DNA of 19,858 bases from NCBI GenBank assembly GCA_938039295.1, contig CALHUY010000006.1, forward strand, positions 1-19,858, read 5' to 3'. Numbering within the stretch: the first letter of the stretch is position 1; each line of letters begins with the position of its first letter. Under the pieces are notes generated by a model. The model had not been told where the DNA came from. It did no database searches and was given only the letters and a program-made list of their open reading frames with translations. A program made the position numbers and the translations under genes. Below, piece by piece: positions 14,880-19,858 of this stretch. The DNA comes from an uncultured Solobacterium sp. Lineage in GTDB: Bacteria; Bacillota_I; Bacilli_A; Erysipelotrichales; Erysipelotrichaceae.

Positions 14880-16619
14880 ATGATAGATAAGAAACTTTTA
14901 GCCCTTTTGGGTGATAATAAAAAATATATATTCTATGCAGTTGGACTGATGATTGTGGGTTTGTTTGCTAACCTCGCAATTACTGCATCCATCTGTTATG
15001 CCATTCAGTATGCAGCAGATTTCGCATCCTCTGCTACTGGGGCACAAGGCTTTATCCTTCCAGCAGTGATTGTCGTCATTGCGATGGTAGTTCGTTATGT
15101 CACTTCTCGAATGATTGGTGACTTAAAGGATACTTTAGGCAGAAATGTAAAGAAGGATCTACGTCAGAAAATCTATGACAAGATTATCAAGTTGGGTGTT
15201 CGTACAACCGACAACATGAGTATGGCTGGCTTAACCCAGTTATCCATGGAAGGTGTTGAACAGTTAGACCTATACTACTCTGCATATATTCCGCAATTCT
15301 TCTACGCGATGATTGCACCTATTATCTTGTTTGTAGTTACTGTACGTATCAATTGGGCAGTCGCACTCGTATTGCTTGCATGTGTTCCGCTTATTCCAAT
15401 GTCAATTATTGCAGTATCTCGTTACGCAAAGAAAATCTTTGCGAAGTACTGGGGTAAATATACATCCATGGGAGATAGTTTCTTAGATAGTGTACAAGGT
15501 CTAAAAGAACTAAAGATTTTCCAAGCTGATGCAGCACAAAATATCAAGATGAACGAAACAAGCGAAGAGTTCCGTAAGATTACGATGAAAGTATTGGTTA
15601 TGCAGCTGGCTAGTACAACAATTATGGACATGGTTGCCTATGGAGGTGCAGGTCTTGGCATTGCCTTAACAATTCATGCCGTTGTAAATGGAAATCTATC
15701 TGCCTACTCTGCATTGTTCTTAATTCTTGTAGCAGTAGACTTCTTCTTACCACTACGTGCATTTGGTTCTGCCTTCCATATTGCAATGAATGGTGCAAGT
15801 GCAGGTAATAAGATTCTATCCTTGCTTGCTCAACCGGATCCTGTATGGGGTAATGAAACAGTAGACAGTACAGAAATTACAGTAAAAGATGTCACCTTCT
15901 CTTATGATGGAACACGCGATGTATTGAAACATGCATCCATGAACTTTGGTTCAACTGGTATGTGCGCAATTGTAGGTGAATCTGGTTCAGGTAAGTCTAC
16001 AGTTGTAAATTTACTATTAGGTGCATATCACCCTCAACAAGGTTCTATTCTTGTTGGGAATAAACCTTTGGAGACATTAAGTAGAGAATCATACTATTCT
16101 CACATTTCAGTTGTAAGTTATAACACCTATATCTTTAATGAAACCATCCGTCAAAACTTTATGCTTGCAAAAGCGAATGTAACAGAAGATGAAATCTTTG
16201 CTGCTCTTAAGAAAGTAAATCTCTATGATTTTATTATCGATAACGGCGGCCTCGATAAAGTTATTACAGAAGACGCCGCAAACATTTCTGGTGGACAGAA
16301 ACAACGACTAGCACTTGCAATCAATCTAGTCGCAAACAAAGATATCTACATCTTCGATGAAGCCACAAGTAACATTGATATCGACAGCGAAGCAATCATC
16401 ATGAATAACATTAAAGAACTCTCTAAAGAGAAATCCGTGATTGTTATTTCACATCGTTTAGCAAATATCATTGTGGCTGATACCATCTACTACATTGAAG
16501 ATGGCGAAGTAAAAGAACATGGTACACACAATGAACTCATGAACATGCATGAAGGTTATGCAAAACTATATACAACACAAAAGAAACTAGAAGAAGGCTA
16601 TACGGAGGTGGTCGCATGA
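14880..16619 (+). CDS. CydD-like ABC exporter subunit (permease fused to ATPase)
   Basis: 579-residue half transporter with an N-terminal six-helix membrane domain (about 15-315) and a C-terminal ATPase. The membrane domain contains DSFLDSVQGLKELKIFQADA (199-218), typical of CydD-like exporters. ATPase: Walker A GESGSGKST (366-374), signature ISGGQ (469-473), Walker B IYIFDEA with Glu494, His525. The Q-loop position is unusual: Tyr414 in VVSYNTYIFN, where Gln is normal. In E. coli CydDC moves cysteine/glutathione-type thiols and is needed for cytochrome bd assembly; no cytochrome bd genes are in the window, so the substrate is inferred. The gene overlaps the next ABC gene by four bases (ATGA), so the two form a heterodimer. 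The start has AGAGG ten bases upstream. Confidence 0.85.
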   Translation: MIDKKLLALLGDNKKYIFYAVGLMIVGLFANLAITASICYAIQYAADFASSATGAQGFILPAVIVVIAMVVRYVTSRMIGDLKDTLGRNVKKDLRQKIYDKIIKLGVRTTDNMSMAGLTQLSMEGVEQLDLYYSAYIPQFFYAMIAPIILFVVTVRINWAVALVLLACVPLIPMSIIAVSRYAKKIFAKYWGKYTSMGDSFLDSVQGLKELKIFQADAAQNIKMNETSEEFRKITMKVLVMQLASTTIMDMVAYGGAGLGIALTIHAVVNGNLSAYSALFLILVAVDFFLPLRAFGSAFHIAMNGASAGNKILSLLAQPDPVWGNETVDSTEITVKDVTFSYDGTRDVLKHASMNFGSTGMCAIVGESGSGKSTVVNLLLGAYHPQQGSILVGNKPLETLSRESYYSHISVVSYNTYIFNETIRQNFMLAKANVTEDEIFAALKKVNLYDFIIDNGGLDKVITEDAANISGGQKQRLALAINLVANKDIYIFDEATSNIDIDSEAIIMNNIKELSKEKSVIVISHRLANIIVADTIYYIEDGEVKEHGTHNELMNMHEGYAKLYTTQKKLEEGYTEVVA

Positions 16620-18304
16620 CAAACGAGAAATATGTCCGCCGTAGTGGCGCTGTAATTATGGCAAGTCTTATTACCTTACTAGGTTCACTAGCATATATCA
16701 TGATTCTTGCTGTAATAAACGGTTCTGTAGGTTTCATTGTTGCGATGGGTGTAACTCTTATGGGTGCGGTTGGCATTGCCAAATCACTTGGGGAAACAAT
16801 CCCTCTCTCATATGGTGCAATCATTGCCCTAACAATCGGCTTTGGTGTATTACGTGGTTTCTTACGCTACCTAGAACAATATAGCAACCACTACATCGCA
16901 TTTAAGCTACTCGCTGTATTACGTGACAAGATTTTCCGTGCATTGCGTATTCTTTGCCCTGCAAAACTTGAAAGTAAACAAAAAGGTGCAATCATCTCAA
17001 TGATTACAGCCGATATTGAAACATTAGAAGTATTCTACGCACATACGATTTCTCCAATTTGCATTGCGATTATCGTATCAACCTGTGTTACTTTGTTTGT
17101 TGGATTTACAGTAAACTGGTATCTCGCATTGATCGCATTACTTGGATATCTAACAATCGGTATTATTGTGCCAATGATTTCTTCTGGTAGATTAAAGGAA
17201 TCAGGTGTGCGCTATCGTGCAGAATTTTCATCCTTTAACGCTTACTTCTTAGATAGTATTAAGGGTATTAAGGATATCGTGCTTATGCATGCACAAGATC
17301 AGCGTAAAGATGAAGTAAACAAACGTTCTGATTCACTTCTTCTTGAAACAAAGAAGATGAAGCACGATACAGCGAAAGCGACTGCAGAAACAGAACTAAG
17401 CGTTTCTATCTTTATCATCCTTACATTAATCGTAGGTATTATCTTAGTCGCAAATGACAGTTTAACAATCGGTAAGATGTTAATCGGTGTAACAGCAGTA
17501 TTTGGATCTTTTGGTCCAGTTATCGCTATCTCGGCACTACCAGGCAACTTAACACAGACATTCGCATCTGGTGATCGTGTACTGAATTTATTATCAGAAA
17601 AGCCAGCAGTAACACCAATCACGGAAGGCAAAGATTTTGCATTCGAAAACTTAGAAGTAAATCACTTATCCTTCTCTTACGATGGACAAACACATGTACT
17701 GAAAGATATCTCTATGCATGCAAAGACTGGTGAGATTGTTGGTATTGTTGGTGAGTCTGGTTGTGGTAAATCAACATTCCTAAAACTATTACTTCGATTC
17801 TGGCAAAAGGAAACAGGAGACATCCTCTACAACGGCATTGATATTAATGAAATTAATACAGATAGTTTATTATCAAATGCCACAATGGTAAGCCAAACAA
17901 CATATCTCTTTGATGACACTGTTGAAGAAAATCTTCGAATCGCTAAACCAGAAGCTATGATAGAGGAAATTCAAAATGCATGTCGCATGGCATCTGTTCA
18001 TGACTTTATCATGACACTACCGGATGGCTACCAAAGTAAAGTTGGAACACTTGGAGATAATCTTTCTGCAGGTGAAAAACAACGTATCGGTCTAGCCCGT
18101 GCATTCCTACGTGGAAGTAAGTTAATCCTATTAGATGAGCCTACAAGTAACGTAGATAGTATCAACGAAGGCATTATTCTTAAATCTTTAAAACAACAAA
18201 AACACGATAAATGCATTATCTTGGTATCACATCGTGAATCAACAATGGCAATTGCTGACCGCATCTATCGTGCATCAGAAGGTGTCATGCATGAACAAAA
18301 TTGA
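16616..18304 (+). CDS. CydC-like ABC exporter subunit (permease fused to ATPase)
   Basis: 562-residue partner of the preceding gene. The membrane domain occupies about residues 10-315, including FKLLAVLRDKIFRALRILCP and SFNAYFLDSIKGIKDIVLMH. The ATPase has Walker A GESGCGKST (379-387), a normal Q-loop Gln427 (MVSQTTYLFD), signature LSAGE (483-487) in place of LSGGQ, Walker B LILLDEP with Glu508, and His539. Together with the Tyr Q-loop of its partner, this makes an asymmetric pair, as in many heterodimeric exporters. The start overlaps the upstream stop (ATGA) and follows TACGGAGGTGG, a strong ribosome site. Its end overlaps the next gene by 14 bases. Heterodimer and CydDC-like family are fairly sure; substrate is not. 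Confidence 0.85.
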   Translation: MTNEKYVRRSGAVIMASLITLLGSLAYIMILAVINGSVGFIVAMGVTLMGAVGIAKSLGETIPLSYGAIIALTIGFGVLRGFLRYLEQYSNHYIAFKLLAVLRDKIFRALRILCPAKLESKQKGAIISMITADIETLEVFYAHTISPICIAIIVSTCVTLFVGFTVNWYLALIALLGYLTIGIIVPMISSGRLKESGVRYRAEFSSFNAYFLDSIKGIKDIVLMHAQDQRKDEVNKRSDSLLLETKKMKHDTAKATAETELSVSIFIILTLIVGIILVANDSLTIGKMLIGVTAVFGSFGPVIAISALPGNLTQTFASGDRVLNLLSEKPAVTPITEGKDFAFENLEVNHLSFSYDGQTHVLKDISMHAKTGEIVGIVGESGCGKSTFLKLLLRFWQKETGDILYNGIDINEINTDSLLSNATMVSQTTYLFDDTVEENLRIAKPEAMIEEIQNACRMASVHDFIMTLPDGYQSKVGTLGDNLSAGEKQRIGLARAFLRGSKLILLDEPTSNVDSINEGIILKSLKQQKHDKCIILVSHRESTMAIADRIYRASEGVMHEQN

Positions 18305-18632
18305 AGAAAAACGTCAACGTGAGATTTCTATCGTCACAAAGATGATTGAAGTCTATTGTAGAAAGAAACACGGTACAAAAGATGGTCTTTGTCCTGAATG
18401 CCAGGAATTGCTTGATTACGCTACCTTTCGCAGCAATCATTGTCCATTTATGGAGACAAAAACATTCTGCGCAAATTGCCGTGTTCACTGCTACAAACCA
18501 GATATGAAAGAAAAGATAAAAAACGTGATGCGCTTTAGCGGACCAAGAATGTTGTTGTATTATCCACTCGCAACGATTCGACATCTCATTGAAAGCATCA
18601 AAGAGAAAAGAAAACTGGAGAAACAGAAATGA
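18291..18632 (+). CDS. YgbA-type 'nitrous oxide-stimulated promoter' family protein
   Basis: 113-residue soluble Cys-rich protein matching the YgbA_NO pattern: CRKKHG (23-28), LCPECQELLDYATFRSNHCP (33-52), then FCANCRVHCYKPDMKEKIK (59-77) and VMRFSGPRMLL (79-89). Seven cysteines (23, 34, 37, 51, 60, 63, 67) plus His66 suggest binding of a metal or Fe-S cluster. E. coli ygbA is induced by nitric oxide through NsrR; its biochemical role is unsettled. I chose the ATG at 18291, with AAGGTG just upstream, over an in-frame ATG at 18234 deep inside the ABC gene. It overlaps the CydC-like gene by 14 bases and the following gene by four, so it is part of the same operon. This points to a thiol/nitrosative stress role. 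Confidence 0.88.
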   Translation: MNKIEEKRQREISIVTKMIEVYCRKKHGTKDGLCPECQELLDYATFRSNHCPFMETKTFCANCRVHCYKPDMKEKIKNVMRFSGPRMLLYYPLATIRHLIESIKEKRKLEKQK

Positions 18633-19024
18633 ATTCAAAAAAGATATTTTGGATAGCACTAGGAAGTATCAGCCTTGGAGTTGGTGTTATAGGAGCATTC
18701 ATTCCACTACTACCATCTTTCCCATTCTTACTACTCGCAGCATATAGCTACAGTAAGAGTTCTGAAAGACTGCACAACTGGTTTATCAACACAAAGATAT
18801 ACAAAGATAACTTAGAGAGTCATCTTAGTGGTAAAGGTATGACAAAAGCCGCTAAAATTCGCGTGATGTGTACAGTTACTGTATTTATGTTATTCGGATT
18901 TATTATGATGATTCGTAAGGCATTGTATATTCCATGTGCAATTCTTGGGGTTGTATGGTTAGGTCATATGATTTACTTCATCTGGGGTGTCAAAACTCGA
19001 GTAGATGATTCTGAAGAAGAATAG
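18629..19024 (+). CDS. DUF454 (YbaN-like) inner membrane protein
   Basis: 131-residue membrane protein with the DUF454 pattern: GSISLGVGVIGAFIPLLPSF (12-31), then PFLLLAAYSYSKSSERLHNW (32-51), then a cytosolic loop and two further helices (about 78-118), and an acidic tail (DDSEEE). The Pro-Leu-Leu-Pro turn and SSERLHNW are the family marks. Function is unknown; members often lie near respiratory or stress genes. The ATG overlaps the upstream stop (ATGA), so it is translated with the YgbA-type and CydDC-like genes. Confidence 0.85.
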   Translation: MNSKKIFWIALGSISLGVGVIGAFIPLLPSFPFLLLAAYSYSKSSERLHNWFINTKIYKDNLESHLSGKGMTKAAKIRVMCTVTVFMLFGFIMMIRKALYIPCAILGVVWLGHMIYFIWGVKTRVDDSEEE

Positions 19025-19071
19025 TTTTACAACAAAATTTGTCGTGATAAGATACCAGTGAGGTAATTATC

Positions 19072-19641
19072 ATGGCAAATTTTTTATTGTTGTGCTGGGA
19101 ATTCTTTAAAACAGGTTTATTCTCCATTGGTGGTGGACTTGCAACAATCCCCTTCTTACAAGAGATGTCCTTAAAGTATGGATGGTTTAGTCTAACAGAC
19201 TTAACGACCATGGTCGCTATCAGTGAATCAACACCTGGACCAATGGGTGTCAATATGGCAACCTATGTAGGGAATCACGTATACGGTTTCTTCGGTGGTA
19301 TCGCTACGACTCTATCTGTTACAGCACCAGCATTTCTATCTATTATTCTGATCGCAACAGCACTTCAAAAATTTGAAGATTCTGTGATTGTACAAAATGC
19401 ATTTATGGGCTTAAGACCTGCAGTAGTCGGTTTAATCACATCTGCAGTCATAGGTATCTATTTACTAGCATTATTTGATGTTACAGCATTCCAAACAACA
19501 AAATCTCTTTTCAGTTTATTTAAATGGAAGCCTATTATCATATTTGCATGCATGTTAACTGTTTATCACTTTAAACCAAAAACACATCCAATACTATTTA
19601 TTATCGCAGCCGCAATCATTGGAATCTTATTTAAACTATAA
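19072..19641 (+). CDS. Half-size chromate (CHR-family) transporter, second half-protein
   Basis: 189-residue single CHR-domain membrane protein. Motifs: FSIGGGLATIPFLQEMSLKY (near 17-36), AISESTPGPMGVNMATYVGN (near 49-68), then GFFGGIATTLSVTAPAF. It is the homologous partner of the CHR protein at 14224-14772; such pairs are usually adjacent, whereas here four genes stand between them. The start has GAGG about ten bases upstream and is 47 bases after the DUF454 stop, so it may be co-transcribed with the ABC operon. No terminator is visible after it. Family certain; substrate uncertain. Confidence 0.88.
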   Translation: MANFLLLCWEFFKTGLFSIGGGLATIPFLQEMSLKYGWFSLTDLTTMVAISESTPGPMGVNMATYVGNHVYGFFGGIATTLSVTAPAFLSIILIATALQKFEDSVIVQNAFMGLRPAVVGLITSAVIGIYLLALFDVTAFQTTKSLFSLFKWKPIIIFACMLTVYHFKPKTHPILFIIAAAIIGILFKL

Positions 19642-19664
19642 TTATGGTTAAACAATCAACTTAA

Positions 19665-19858
19665 TAACTATGAACTTTTCGGCACCGATAAGACCCCAGA
19701 GTAAGACATACATCTTTCCTGCCATCAACCTGCTTCAATTGAGATTCGTTACCATCGAGCCAGCAGCTTACCTAGTTCTTCCTTCAAATTCCACCTCACG
19801 ATGGACACCTTGAATTCGGCTAAACCTTAGGGACTACATTCCTTGATTAGAGGTACCT
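19665..19858 (-). mobile_element. Possible truncated group II intron (domain I RNA segment), cut by window edge
   Basis: No open frame runs through this stretch on either strand. On the minus strand it resembles the structured 5' region of bacterial group II introns, including AGGTGTCCATCGTGAGGTGG and GAATTTGAAGGAAG as I remember them. It forms a clean GNRA hairpin: six pairs closing a GTGA loop (19790-19805). The resemblance ends near 19665, just past the intact CHR gene, and an intron would have to continue leftward, so this is a fragment rather than a full intron. Identification is from memory of pattern only; another structured RNA or repeat is possible. Confidence 0.45.

Noticed and set aside
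18285..18659. 124-residue minus-strand open frame opposite the YgbA-type gene
   Set aside because: The plus strand codes a clear Cys-motif protein in an overlapping operon; the antisense frame is its mirror and has no independent signals.

Overview
The window looks like chromosome from a low-GC Bacillota. AT-rich codon use, AGGAG-type ribosome binding sites, extended -10 (TGn) promoters, many U-tailed terminator hairpins, a type II Cas9 of the S. thermophilus CRISPR1 kind and a TelA/XpaC pair all fit. An Erysipelotrichia-like host is a guess from overall protein character; no rRNA or other taxonomic marker is present.

Layout. Positions 1-14087 are transcribed leftward (minus strand). From the left edge they hold: the N-terminal 186 codons of cas9, cut by the edge; a SAM-dependent methyltransferase; a TelA-family protein; and a membrane-anchored secreted 5'-nucleotidase. 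Then comes a three-gene sulfur/redox operon (YeeE/YedE-type transporter, APC permease, CoA-disulfide reductase fused to rhodanese), and a cell-surface protein with Ig-like and lysozyme domains. Last is a two-gene operon: a membrane-anchored XpaC-like protein translationally coupled to a double AAA+ ATPase whose first module is degenerate. Positions 14224-19641 run rightward: one half-size chromate (CHR) transporter, a CydDC-like heterodimeric ABC exporter, a YgbA-type Cys-rich 'nitrous oxide-stimulated promoter' protein, a DUF454 membrane protein and a second half-size CHR transporter. The last ~200 bases hold no gene. On the minus strand they resemble a piece of structured RNA, probably a truncated group II intron domain I.

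How the genes may work together (inference). Two blocks concern thiol/redox chemistry. The YeeE-permease-CoADR/rhodanese operon could import a reduced sulfur compound and reduce the resulting persulfide. The CydDC-like pair (CydDC of E. coli exports cysteine/glutathione) lies with a nitrosative-stress-type YgbA protein. XpaC and TelA are classic partners in Bacilli; here they lie ~9 kb apart, and XpaC is tied to an unusual tandem AAA+ protein. This is the best candidate for a poorly described system in the window, probably an envelope or membrane stress machine. Every gap between genes is under 300 bases. The gaps contain mainly the promoters and terminators listed.
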